In this document: positions 53,294-62,721 of the stretch, in pieces
Layout of the letters: every line of letters begins with the position of its first letter
Position numbering within the stretch: the first letter of the stretch is position 1
Assembly (NCBI GenBank): GCA_937625935.1
Contig: OW569375.1
Location: 401,874-465,873, forward strand
Source: Tetramitus jugosus
Taxonomy: Eukaryota > Heterolobosea > Eutetramitea > Acrasida > Vahlkampfiidae
Length of the DNA: 64,000 bases
Reading direction: 5' to 3'
The notes under the pieces: generated by a model
Told to the model about the DNA's origin: nothing
The model's input: only the letters and a program-made list of their open reading frames with translations
Database searches by the model: none
Program-made: the position numbers and the translations under genes

Positions 53294-54265
53294 CTAATCC
53301 GCTCTGCTATTAATACCATCTTTGACTTTGACATAGCACAAGTAAGTATATGTCAGAGGTTCTTCCAACAGCTCTGGATACTTCTTTGCAATCTCTTCAT
53401 TGGTAAACAATGGTTGAATGTTTGAAAGCTCTTCGTGCTTTTCCCTCATGCTCATAGATCTTGCAGATTCGAACACTTTATCGCATAGTGGTGGTATTTC
53501 TTGATATGTCTGCAACATGTTTTTCCAGAAGTAGTATGCACTCAAATGCTCATCCCACCTCCTTTTTACCTGAGTGCGACCAAAGTCATCTGGCACTTCC
53601 AAGATTGCTAGTGCATCTCCTCCTTTAACAAAATTAGAGTTTGAACCAAAACTACTGTCAAACTTTGGCCAATGTCTGTGGAAGATCCAATTAAATGAAT
53701 AATTGTCTCCAGAGAACGCTGGATAATTATCCTCAAATATGTAATGCTTAATGTTGTATCGATACAATCCTTGCCACACTCTCTTAGAGGCAGATTGATG
53801 GTCATCCATAAATGCAAGGATTTGATCAGCTGGAACTCTTTTTGCATCCTTGTGGATAGTAGGATTACTTTCTGTTGTATCTTCATAGAAGATCCATTCT
53901 GGAAGATTGTCAAAGTCCATGAACTGTGAATTGGTCAGAAATATTTGAGTAATACCCTTGTCCTCTCTCTTCACATTTGTACTATGGGGATCCAAGGATA
54001 CGAGCCTACTTCCAGGTTCCAATGCCTCAGCAATGATCCAAGTACTCACACCCCTGAACACTCCAGACTCAATGACCATTCTCGGTTTGAGTTTCTTTAC
54101 CACTGCCCATGTTGCAAAGATGTGAGGAACAGTCATTCCACCCCTACCATTCACATTGTCACCCAACATGGCCTTGGTTCTTGGAAATCGTTTGTACACG
54201 TTTATAAATTCATCAAACATGCTTCTTAGTTCATGTCGAGTGTTAAACAATGGTGTACCAACCAC
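53294..54265 (-). CDS. Class I SAM-methyltransferase-like protein, probably 5'-truncated
   Basis: A minus-strand frame whose first 15 codons have no ATG; the frame stays open to about 54334, and the first internal ATG is at 54220. It contains VIESGVFRGVSTWIIAEAL (a glycine-rich SAM-binding motif, with E in the ES position) and VSLDPHS, typical of the CmcI/rhamnosyl methyltransferase-like family, then MDDHQSASKRVWQGLYRYNIKHYIFEDNYPAFSGD. The catalytic role is unknown. Its 5' end and any signal or anchor are missing, and a transposon edge lies only about 100 bases upstream (54439). I call it truncated; an unseen upstream exon inside the element is unlikely. Confidence 0.6.
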   Translation of the reverse strand: MVGTPLFNTRHELRSMFDEFINVYKRFPRTKAMLGDNVNGRGGMTVPHIFATWAVVKKLKPRMVIESGVFRGVSTWIIAEALEPGSRLVSLDPHSTNVKREDKGITQIFLTNSQFMDFDNLPEWIFYEDTTESNPTIHKDAKRVPADQILAFMDDHQSASKRVWQGLYRYNIKHYIFEDNYPAFSGDNYSFNWIFHRHWPKFDSSFGSNSNFVKGGDALAILEVPDDFGRTQVKRRWDEHLSAYYFWKNMLQTYQEIPPLCDKVFESARSMSMREKHEELSNIQPLFTNEEIAKKYPELLEEPLTYTYLCYVKVKDGINSRAD

Positions 54266-54438
54266 TGTTGAGTGCTCTGTTGTCTGAATCTTGCAATTCA
54301 GCTCGTCGGAGATTACGCAATGTACGATTAGTTCCTATGAAGGATGTATCTCACTCATGTCATTGAAAATCATTCGCGAAAATGTGTTTTAGCCATTTTC
54401 CAAAAAGTGTGACGTTTTTTTGCGTTTTTGAGCGTTTA

Positions 54439-54459
54439 CACCACTAGCCAAGGCGGTAG
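54439..54459 (+). repeat. Left terminal inverted repeat of the transposon
   Basis: CACCACTAGCCAAGGCGGTAG, matching the complement of 59534-59554 except for one base (T versus G at the seventh position). It begins with CAC, as do CACTA-type ends. Confidence 0.8.
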
Positions 54460-54484
54460 AGAGAGAGCGGTATACCACGTTTGC

Positions 54485-56584
54485 TTACCACGTTTTGTGG
54501 TGGAAGGCGGTATCTAGTAGTGCATATCCATCAGTTGTTGTGATCAAATCACCAACTCTAAATGTTATATTCTTGTATGAAGCAGTTCTGAAGGACTTAA
54601 TAGATGTCGTAGGTGATCTTGCACAATCTGAACATACTCTAGCTTTCAGTTGATCTGTGAGAGAGATGGAATCTTTCAGAACCAGATCATTATCATTCAA
54701 TTGGTCCATTGTTGCCATATGCTTGAGAGCTTTGTACAGGATTGTTTTGGCATCATTGCGGTTATTGGTGTTAGTCAGCAGACGCTTCATTAGTTGATGC
54801 TTGGCTTCATATCTCATACAATATATACCAACAAGTGGACCAAATGCTCTTATCGCTTCAACAAAATGCAGTCTGTAATGGGACTTGGGACAGAATGAAT
54901 CTGGATAAGCTTTGGCCCACAAGTCCATATGCGCTTTCACCAATAGGTCAAGTTTTGTGAGATCTGAATCAGTGAATGACCATTGCAGAGTGATCTGCAA
55001 GTACTCCAAGTGCTTCATCAGTGATCTGAATTGAATACTATCTTTGATGTCTGACCATGCAGATAATTGAGTACAAATGAATGGCATTAATGTTGAAAGT
55101 GAATACACCTGTCCTGCTGTTAACTCATTCGAACTTGGATTATTGTAGAACTTGTCTGAAACATCTGGTGGAACAAACGATTTCAGATCAAGCAGTTGTC
55201 TCCACGTCATTAAAGCATTATTGAATTGATCAATTGTAAACCACCCATCTGTGACACCATGTCTCAGTAGGAAGCACAACTCGCGTTTTAACTCTCCTTC
55301 AAATTCAGTATGCATCAGATCTGGTGGTAATTTAGTGATGACGTGGAAGAAAGGTATGTCACTCAAGACAGAGTACTTCTGGACACCATACATAGATTTC
55401 AATCCTTCCACATTACATCCACCCTCTATAGCTTCAACAATTCTGTCGTGGATTTCAGGTGTTCGAAGAATGAACTTTGTCTGATCAGTAGATCCTATAT
55501 CACTACGATGCAAGAAACAATGTCTGCAGAATCGCTTCATATTAGAAAAAGAGGTGGAGAATCCACCTAGCTCATGAGCTGCTTTGTGATCAAGCAATGC
55601 AACAACAACTTGTCCTCTGAACCTTCTATAACTGTTGTTGTATATCTTTATGTCAACTCCATCAGAAGCGAATGGTATGAATTGTGACAATATGGGTTGT
55701 ATTACTCCATCCCCAGCACTTTTGATCAGCTTTGATGGGATTGCAGCCATCGGCAATATGTTGTGCAGCTGACACCTGGTGTATGTTGGAAAATTGCCGA
55801 GATTACAGTAGATCATCATGTATTCTGTACGATCCTTCAAATAGCATTCATCTAAATACAATATGAACTGTAGAGCATCCTTATACTTCTGAAAGAACTG
55901 CGACTCTCGAACAATTGATCCATCACATATATCATTGTATATTCCAGGTTCTGATGCACGATCTGCAGATAAATCTATCCAATCTAAATTCTTCTTCTTG
56001 TTGAATAATGCTGTCAGCAGCCCTTTTAAGGGTAGATAATATATCTTCTGACCAGCATAAGTTGCTTCTTCTGGATGACATTCAAAGAATCGCCTTGCGA
56101 TTTCTTCATCTCGTTTCTTATCATTTAATAAGATACTGATATTAGGTATGCAATTGACAATATTAGCTTCAGTTTCTGCATCAAAGTTAGTAGCAATACT
56201 CTTGATACTTTCATATAAAAGACGAAATGTTTCATCTATTGATGTACGTGGTACTTTATGCTGTGTTTCTGATACCATTGCGTGCTTCAGAAACTTGTCT
56301 AATAATTCATTTTGTATCTTTGTGTGATTCATGGATGTTGTAAGCATAATATCATCGGTCATACTTTGGCTACCAAACATTTCATAACTGTCATTCATCA
56401 TATTATCGTGTTCACTATCCATCATATTGCTTTGACCATCAAATGAATCAGGCACTGCGCACTGTGTAACATTGCTGTTGTGATTGTCTCTTGAGTGCTT
56501 CTGCTCATGTTTGTATCTCCCACTACGAGTGCAGAAAGGTAATTGACAATATCTGCATTCGTATTGTTTGCTAACTCGTGGCAT
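54485..56584 (-). CDS. Transposase-like protein with C2H2 finger (CACTA/Plavaka-type)
   Basis: About 700 residues from the Met at 56584 (open to 56698). An N-terminal C2H2 finger (YECRYCQLPFCTRSGRYKHEQKH) is followed by a D/N/M-rich spacer and a large conserved domain with FILYLDECYLKDRTEYMM, QVVVALLDHKAAHELGGF and the FCRHCFLHR motif, which is characteristic of the EnSpm-type transposase group seen in metazoan CACTA-like elements. It ends near the left terminal repeat. Intronless in this stretch. It is transcribed divergently from the plus-strand element genes, with a short bidirectional promoter region between 56585 and 56720. Confidence 0.75.
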   Translation of the reverse strand: MPRVSKQYECRYCQLPFCTRSGRYKHEQKHSRDNHNSNVTQCAVPDSFDGQSNMMDSEHDNMMNDSYEMFGSQSMTDDIMLTTSMNHTKIQNELLDKFLKHAMVSETQHKVPRTSIDETFRLLYESIKSIATNFDAETEANIVNCIPNISILLNDKKRDEEIARRFFECHPEEATYAGQKIYYLPLKGLLTALFNKKKNLDWIDLSADRASEPGIYNDICDGSIVRESQFFQKYKDALQFILYLDECYLKDRTEYMMIYCNLGNFPTYTRCQLHNILPMAAIPSKLIKSAGDGVIQPILSQFIPFASDGVDIKIYNNSYRRFRGQVVVALLDHKAAHELGGFSTSFSNMKRFCRHCFLHRSDIGSTDQTKFILRTPEIHDRIVEAIEGGCNVEGLKSMYGVQKYSVLSDIPFFHVITKLPPDLMHTEFEGELKRELCFLLRHGVTDGWFTIDQFNNALMTWRQLLDLKSFVPPDVSDKFYNNPSSNELTAGQVYSLSTLMPFICTQLSAWSDIKDSIQFRSLMKHLEYLQITLQWSFTDSDLTKLDLLVKAHMDLWAKAYPDSFCPKSHYRLHFVEAIRAFGPLVGIYCMRYEAKHQLMKRLLTNTNNRNDAKTILYKALKHMATMDQLNDNDLVLKDSISLTDQLKARVCSDCARSPTTSIKSFRTASYKNITFRVGDLITTTDGYALLDTAFHHKTW

Positions 56585-56720
56585 GTGATGTTTACTGTAC
56601 TTGATGAATTGATATTTCTTATCTCCGGAAATTTCTGTGGAACCCGATTTCCGATTCACAAACGTCGCAGAACAACAGCACAACACTTGAACATACATAA
56701 AGGATACTTGAACTCAAAGG

Positions 56721-58765
56721 ATGAACAACAATCAACACGATCATTCAAGCACTTCCCAACAACCACCACAGCAGTTCTTCGGTCAGCTGACCAACGAACA
56801 ACAACAACAGTTGTTCGCAATGGTGCAAGCATTGGTTCAACAAACATTAACTCAACAACCACCAGTCAATACTGTTCAGCAACATGCCAATCATATGCAA
56901 CAAACGCACAACATCCAACAGGGAGGACCAGTTCAAACCAATCAAGAACCACAGCAGTCAGTAGAACAACCACAACAACCAGAACAGCAGGTAAAACGAC
57001 AGCGAAAAGGTTATATGTCTATATTGGAGAACAATTTTACATTCAATATACCTAATGAAACTTTGAATGGATTATTCGATGCGACTAACAAGAAGAAGCT
57101 ATTCAATGAAAGTAAGAAGATAGAACTTGTGAAACGATCTCTGTAATAGAATTCTTAAGCAGAGAAGAATTCTATTACAGAAGACAGAATGACATAATGA
57201 AGAAAGCTTTGAGTGACATATTACCACATGCCAGTGACAATCACATTTCAATCTTAGTTGCAGCTATTAATGATTATAGAAGGAATCATTGGACGAAGAA
57301 AGGGATGCCTTATCATGATATGTGGAAGCAAGAGAAGAAGTACAAGAATCTAGACTTTCGTAAGGGCACAACATTTCATGATACTCATAAGAATAAATCA
57401 GATACGCATGGAAAGCCTAAGGGGATAATACTTCCTCAAGTAATGAAAGATACTGCACAGCTAGAAAGTATCAGATTTGATCTATTGAAATGCCACAAGA
57501 GTGACTCAGCCAGTCCAGATACTATTGCAACATTACTCGAAGCATCATACTATGAGCGTATTTGTAAGCTGAGGTCACCATCTGATGGATACAACTTCAA
57601 GGATTATCTGAAGCAATTTCCCATTCTCACCAATATTCAGTGGCTATATTATGAATGGAGATTGGTTAAGGCATACCTGAAGGAGGAATGCTCTTTGGAG
57701 ATGGCAGATTTCGAGAAGAAACTTATGGATCTGACAAGATTTATGGTATTGTACATGATCACTATTGAAGATCACGAGTTATTATTGGATCGTATGAAAA
57801 TATTCTTCCAGAGAAAGGCCAGAGCTAATCTTGAAGCCAGAGAGGAGACCATTGATGATGATTCTATCAAGCATGAATTGCAGTGTATGCATATGGAAAC
57901 TGTATTGAAGCAGCTAATCTGCAGTGAAGAAGACTGGAAGCAGTACTGTGACCAACTATTATTAGCTTTCATTCAGTACATTGACAAAAGATGGAGATTA
58001 ACTAAGAGTACCCCCATACTTGTTGAATGCACAACAGAGTCCACATCTATTACTCATGCTTACATTGCTGCGATGAATCCCAGAGTGGATGGTACTTACA
58101 GACACTATTCAGCTATGATTGATAAAACTGTAATTGTCAAGAGTGACAATTTGTCCGAGGTATTCATAATGTACTATTGTGCATGTGGGATTGGAGCTAG
58201 AAAGTTGGGAAATGCACTCATGAATACATTACTTGATGAAGCAATTGTTGGAGAGACGAGGGAAAGACGGTCTTACTTTATATCATTTGTGGGGAAGCTA
58301 CAAGATGCATACAACAAAGAGGATGATATGCATGATCTCTTCCCACAATTTCTCCAGTTTGCCAATCGCTCAGCTTCTAAGAGATCATCGCCAGTATTTG
58401 ACATTAATAGCTTACTAGTGCAGACAACAAAGAGAGCAAGTTCTCACAAGAGTAAGAAACCAACGAAGAAGGACTTGAAGAGCCATAAGTACTCGAAGAA
58501 GAAGGCCAGCAACAAACGAAGCATATCAGAAGCGAGTGAGAGTGACATGTCAGAAGAAGAACCACAGAGAAAGGGCACCAAATATCAAACTACTTCTCGC
58601 AAGAAGAAGACTAGGAAGCAATTGAGATCTGATCATGAATCTGATGATGAAGATATAGGTCAGTCTGATGAAGACGAAACACAGATTGAACCTCTGACAG
58701 GCATTCTCAATGTAAACAACTTCAGAACCAATAGATTACCCACACATATGATAATTAGGACGTAG
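56721..58765 (+). CDS. Transposon-encoded Q-rich protein with hairpin-like intron
   Basis: Two exons, 56721-57142 and 57181-58765, joined across a 38-nt intron (57143-57180; phase 2), giving 668 residues. Exon 1 is Q/N/T-rich (QQQQLFAMVQALVQQ). Exon 2 has a helical domain of unknown type (ALSDILPHASDNHISILV, FKDYLKQFPILTNIQW) and a lysine-rich C-terminus (KKPTKKDLKSHKYSKKKASNK) with acidic patches. I do not recognise the family. It is one of two plus-strand genes of the element. In some EnSpm/CACTA-type elements a second protein (TnpA-like) binds the subterminal repeats, which is a possible role, by analogy only. Confidence 0.7.
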
Positions 58766-58833
58766 AAATGCTCTGAGTCCTGAACAGTCAAAAAGAAAAA
58801 AGGTTGGGTAAGGGTTTATACACTGAGCCATCT

Positions 58834-59340
58834 ATGGCAACTACATTATATGAAGATGATGTATTGCTTGAAGAGCAGGACCAACATCCTGGCACCCAGA
58901 ATGCTAATCCCTCGTTTCATTCAGATCAGTTTGAAGAGAATGAGTCAGTACTCATGTTGCTTGATGGTTACACATATGTCTTCGCTACCATATTCAAGAA
59001 ACACTCTGGTACATTTGTAGTCCACCACAGATCTTACGACCCTTTGGAGTTTGCTGATTTATTAGTGCAGCGTATTGACTCTAGATATGCAGATCTTAGT
59101 ATTGATGGCGAGATTCCAGAGGAGGGCTCCAGGATTGCATGGAGATGGGATCAACTCAGCAACATTAAGGCAAAGCTACCTCAGACATCACAGCCCCCAC
59201 AGCATGAATCACAACAAGAACCACAGCAGCTCAGAGCTTCCAGGAGAAAGATCACTCCAACATGTTGTTCTGCTTGTGGAAAGCTGCCTGTGGAGCGTAG
59301 GGGTAAGCGTCTGCCATACTGTAAATCCTGTTCTGAATAG
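58834..59340 (+). CDS. Transposon-encoded zinc-ribbon protein
   Basis: 168 residues from the Met at 58834 (MATTLYEDD). The N-terminal part contains SVLMLLDGYTYVFATIFKKHSG and RIAWRWDQLSNIKAKL, the C-terminal part a Q-rich run and a CxxC...CxxC zinc-ribbon-like end (CCSACGKLPVERRGKRLPYCKSC). It lies inside the element, between the Q-rich gene and the right end. The function is unknown; a DNA-binding accessory protein is plausible. A 68-base gap from 58765 might be an intron or spacer. Confidence 0.55.
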   Translation: MATTLYEDDVLLEEQDQHPGTQNANPSFHSDQFEENESVLMLLDGYTYVFATIFKKHSGTFVVHHRSYDPLEFADLLVQRIDSRYADLSIDGEIPEEGSRIAWRWDQLSNIKAKLPQTSQPPQHESQQEPQQLRASRRKITPTCCSACGKLPVERRGKRLPYCKSCSE

Positions 59341-59533
59341 ATTACCATTATCTTCTCAATATAGCGTGTTACTTCAATTAATCCAGCGACCAACAGTCCA
59401 GATCACCAGGACCACTGGATACTTTACCACTTTCTCACCACGTTCTTTACCACGTTCTTACCTAGTCTGAGCTACCACGTTTTGAAACCCGGTGAAAAGG
59501 GTTTCCGACCAGGTAATCTTTACTCTAGTAAAA

Positions 59534-59554
59534 CTACCGCCTTGGCTCGTGGTG
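59534..59554 (-). repeat. Right terminal inverted repeat of the transposon
   Basis: Read on the minus strand it is CACCACGAGCCAAGGCGGTAG, one mismatch from the left end (54439-54459). It closes the element. Confidence 0.8.
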
Positions 59555-60500
59555 ACTTGTAGATTAAGGATGAGAAAGATACTGTTCATCAGCCCAAAGA
59601 CGTTTGCAGTGGAGGAAGAATGGATTGATATCACCTGCACTTATGCTATTGTTCGTGTCTGAGTTGAATGCAATTAGACTTGAGGTGCAGAACGAAAAGA
59701 GGAAAGCTTCGAATCTGTTGTAAAGAAGTTTGATTTTGGTGATAAATATTGATGGGTTGACTTGTGTATTTCCGAAAGTCCAAAACTGAAGGAAACCTTG
59801 TTGAAAATTGATCATAGTAATTGTGTTCTAATATATTGTAGACGATTCATACTATCATATTAACACTTGTGATCCCAGTGGTTGTTGTTCGAATAACAAA
59901 AATTGACATATAGATGTATTAGAGTACAACTGTGAAGCTGCACGGAGTTTTCACAAGACATGGTTGATGAGGAATACACCATTCTGATTGAGCAGTATTA
60001 AAATGGATGTATTACTTGACATATGACGACCATATCTCTAGCTGAGACCAGAGTAAAGTAGTTTTCAGCACTTGTATTCCACATATATAGTTAATATATT
60101 CTTATGCGGGTGCGATAATCACTTCACTCAAGTCGTATTGTTGGCAAATGAGTGGATGTTCAGCACAAAAATTATTCACTGGGACACAACTGAGAATGAA
60201 TGATGGCAACATACTCCAAACACTATGAGCTGGTATTAGATAACCATCACTCGTTATATCTGCACGCTCAAGACTCCATGATTAATAGTATGAGTTATTG
60301 ACATACTGTTCCTCTCAAAAACTGATCACACATGTCACATAATATGTGTCACCAGAGTCAAGTGCATTTCTCAACTTGTACTCGACGTATGATACCAACA
60401 TATTCATATAATGGTGCTAGGATTACTTGACTCAGGTCCCACAGCTGGCAAGTGACTTCATCTCATGTCAAGTTTTTCAACTATGACACTCCAGTTCGGA
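59555..60500. other. Gene-poor subtelomeric region
   Basis: About 950 bases with no recognisable gene. A minus-strand frame at 59564-59815 begins with a plausible N-terminal sequence (MINFQQGFLQFWTF) but has no motif. It lies on the far side of the element from the truncated methyltransferase-like gene and is not convincingly its missing 5' end. Confidence 0.4.
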
Positions 60501-61052
60501 CTATCCATGTATCATTGCTTGTTTCTTTGACGTCGTCTCACTGTGGATTTCACTGGCTTCTTCACCGACTTCTTCACGGGTTTCTCTTGGTGATATTGTA
60601 CAGCGATGAATGATATGCCAGAGGAATTGCAGTTTCTGTGATTGATCAACACTCGGGATCAGTGCTAAATTCTCGAGAGCTGGATGTCCCAGTACCTTCT
60701 TGGCTTTGACGTATTTGACACAGTTCCCTGGTTGAGATGAGAAACTGAAATCAGTCAATTCTTCATTATCAAACTTCTCATTGTAGATCTGACTCTGCTC
60801 AGATGTCATCTCTACATACACAAGAAACTCATGTTTCTTTGACCAATTACTCATTCCAGCATCATCTGGTAGTGAGATGAAGACGTCTGACTTCTGGATA
60901 GTGCTTCTATCTTCCTTCACATACTGTACAACATCCTGAATGACAGCTTGCCTGTTACGCACTGTCATGTTATGCATCGTATCAGGTTTGATGAATTCAG
61001 AGTACATTGCTTGGTACTGCATCTTTGGCCCATCTGGATATAGTCGACTCAT
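60501..61052 (-). pseudogene. SNF2 helicase-like fragment
   Basis: A 183-codon frame with KKHEFLVYVEMTSEQSQIYNEKF followed by VKYVKAKKVLGHPALENLAL. The pattern H-E-F-[IL]-V...L/M-T-x2-Q-x2-[LI]-Y, then KxxxHPxL, matches the stretch of SNF2 ATPases (Rad54/ATRX type) between the two RecA lobes. Nothing else of the protein is present, so it is a fragment in the subtelomere. The starts and stops here have no clear gene structure. The match is inferred from a short pattern only. Confidence 0.35.
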
Positions 61053-62162
61053 ACTTCTCAGCGTTCCAGCTTCTGCAATTCAGTACTTTAATGAAGATGG
61101 GTTCCAGATTCTTTTGTGTGATCCACTTCTCAATTCCTAGTGTCACAGGGCAAACGATGGGTTGGGTTTGGATTTGGTGTTACATCCGCGTTTTGGTAAA
61201 CCCATACCCAACCCGAAAATTATTCCGATGTTTTTTTGAGTTTTGAGAGTACTGGAGGCTTCAGCTGACAGTACGGAACAGTGTGGCGGTATTTTTACCG
61301 AAGTTTGAGAAGTGTCGTCTCGAAGACGATCTATCTCTACTGTATTTAACAGTTTTCTCTGCAACATGGTTAAAACTGCAACATATTGTTTCTGACAGTG
61401 TTTTTAAGAAAAGTATGTGATGACACTGGACTGTCAGATCAGAGAACTGTTTTTTCAGATTTTGGACTGACATTCTAGATATCTGGTGTGTTTTTGGAGC
61501 GTTCATTCTCTAATTTCTATTAACTTTTTGTTGATTTTTGGCAGAATGAGTTGCGTTTCAGTGCTTTGACCTTGGAATGACTTGAAATTCTTTTGAAATG
61601 GAGAAGTCAACCGATTTATGAGAACTGATGATTATGAATGCGATACTTCATTCTGGAGAGGGACTCTTTGACAGTTTTTACTGACAGAATGAGATCTAAA
61701 CGTTTCAGTTTGTCAGATGAATGCAGAGCTGAAGTCCCAGATCCAACACCTCATATATCAAGTGTAGTTACTCTTTGCTGAATAAGAAATTATATCTATG
61801 GACGTAATTGACTGAGAAATATTGCAGAAAATACACTTTAGGAGGGAGTTTAGCTCATGAGAGAAATATATATATCTTGTGTTCAGAATTCCTTGAGTGC
61901 AGAGTTGACTACCCAGACCCAACCCGTCATAACTCAAGTAGAATAGAAATAATTGCTCATAAACCGTGTATTGACTAACTTGATTGTCTCGAGTCCTTTC
62001 AAATGTTGAGCATTTGACGAGAATATTTCTGTTTTCGACAAAGACTAAGGGATGAGGATCAAGAGATGAGAGTAGAAGTGAATTGCGTAATTTCAACTTG
62101 GATAGATATTGATCGATCATTTTTCAGATGATAGATCGACTCTGTTTTGAATTTGGATGAAA
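61053..62162. other. Subtelomeric non-coding region with decayed telomere-like and duplicated segments
   Basis: About 1.1 kb with no gene. Near 61140-61220 it contains TTTGGG-like and CCCAACCC-like patches (GGGTTGGGTTTGG and AACCCATACCCAACCC), a short head-to-head arrangement. A diverged segment of about 65 bases at 61721-61785 (TGCAGAGCTGAAGTCCCAGATC) resembles 61898-61962 (TGCAGAGTTGACTACCCAGACC). Confidence 0.5.
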
Positions 62163-62180
62163 TTTGGGTTTGGGTTTGGG
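62163..62180 (+). repeat. Short interstitial TTTGGG array
   Basis: Three perfect TTTGGG units (18 bases) about 1 kb proximal to the telomere, in the same orientation. Possible scar of an earlier chromosome end or of telomere-related repair. Confidence 0.8.
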
Positions 62181-62405
62181 TTGTCACATATCGGCTAGCC
62201 AAGACTGGCTGAATACAGTCAACTGTACGTTGTAAAGGTTGTTTTTGTATTCTCCGTGGTTTGAAATGTTCAACTTAAGCTTTGTATGGAAAAACTCACT
62301 ATAGATTCTGAACTATCCCCCAAACTGTGATATGGAGTTGGGTTTTGAACTCGGAAAACCCAAATCTCTATGAGCTATTGACTGATGAGTCGCGAAAAAA
62401 TAGGC

Positions 62406-62721
62406 GGAACCAGCCATTTCGGCCTAGAAAAGCTTTTTTACAGAGGAACTATCTGGTTCGGCCTAAAAGTTGGACTCACAAGCGGAACCAGCTGGTTCCG
62501 CCTAAAAGAGCTTTTTTTCAGAGGAACTATCTGGTTCCGCCTAAATTTTCGACTTTACAGAGGAACCAGCTGGTTCCGCCTAAAACTTGACTTTGTCAGT
62601 GGAACTCTCTGGTTCCGCCTGTAATATGACTTTTTCAGTGGAACCAGCTGGTTCCACCTAAATGCACACATGTCTAAGAGGAACCAGATAGTTCCGCATA
62701 AAAAGATTTCTACAGAGGAAC
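62406..62721. repeat. 39-bp tandem repeat with palindromic GGAACCAGCTGGTTCC core
   Basis: Nine units starting at 62406, 62445, 62484, 62523, 62562, 62601, 62640, 62680 and 62717 (spacing 39, one of 40, one of 37). Each contains a short core such as GGAACCAGCTGGTTCC, which is self-complementary, flanked by CCTAAAA and TTTTTCAGA-like spacers. Because the period is 13 codons and the core is palindromic, open frames with a repeated RNQLVPPK-type peptide appear on both strands; I take these to be incidental. It is a subtelomeric minisatellite, about 500 bases from the telomere. Confidence 0.85.

Larger units (their letters stand above)
54439..59554. mobile_element. CACTA/Plavaka-like DNA transposon with 21-bp terminal inverted repeats
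   Basis: A 5116-base element. The left end CACCACTAGCCAAGGCGGTAG (54439-54459) and the right end, read as CACCACGAGCCAAGGCGGTAG on the minus strand (59534-59554), form an inverted repeat with one mismatch. Subterminal direct repeats TACCACGTT occur at 54473, 54486, 59448 and 59473, as in CACTA elements. The interior has a minus-strand transposase-like gene with an N-terminal C2H2 finger and divergent plus-strand genes. I could not find a target-site duplication in the flanks, so the ends may be decayed or the duplication obscured. The superfamily is inferred from ends and transposase style. Confidence 0.8.

Noticed and set aside
57143-57180. Stop codons after 57142 ending the Q-rich gene
   Set aside because: TAA and TAG occur inside the 38-nt hairpin. 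Excising it joins two frames in phase with good GT/AG ends, so I treat it as an intron rather than a gene end.
59564-59815. Minus-strand frame as the missing 5' part of the methyltransferase-like gene
   Set aside because: It has no recognisable part of that family, and the two pieces would need a transposon-sized intron. The evidence is insufficient.
62406-62721. CRISPR array or real repeat-protein gene
   Set aside because: The spacers are conserved rather than unique, and the organism is eukaryotic. The repeated peptide RNQLVPPK arises on both strands because the core is palindromic and the period is a multiple of three.
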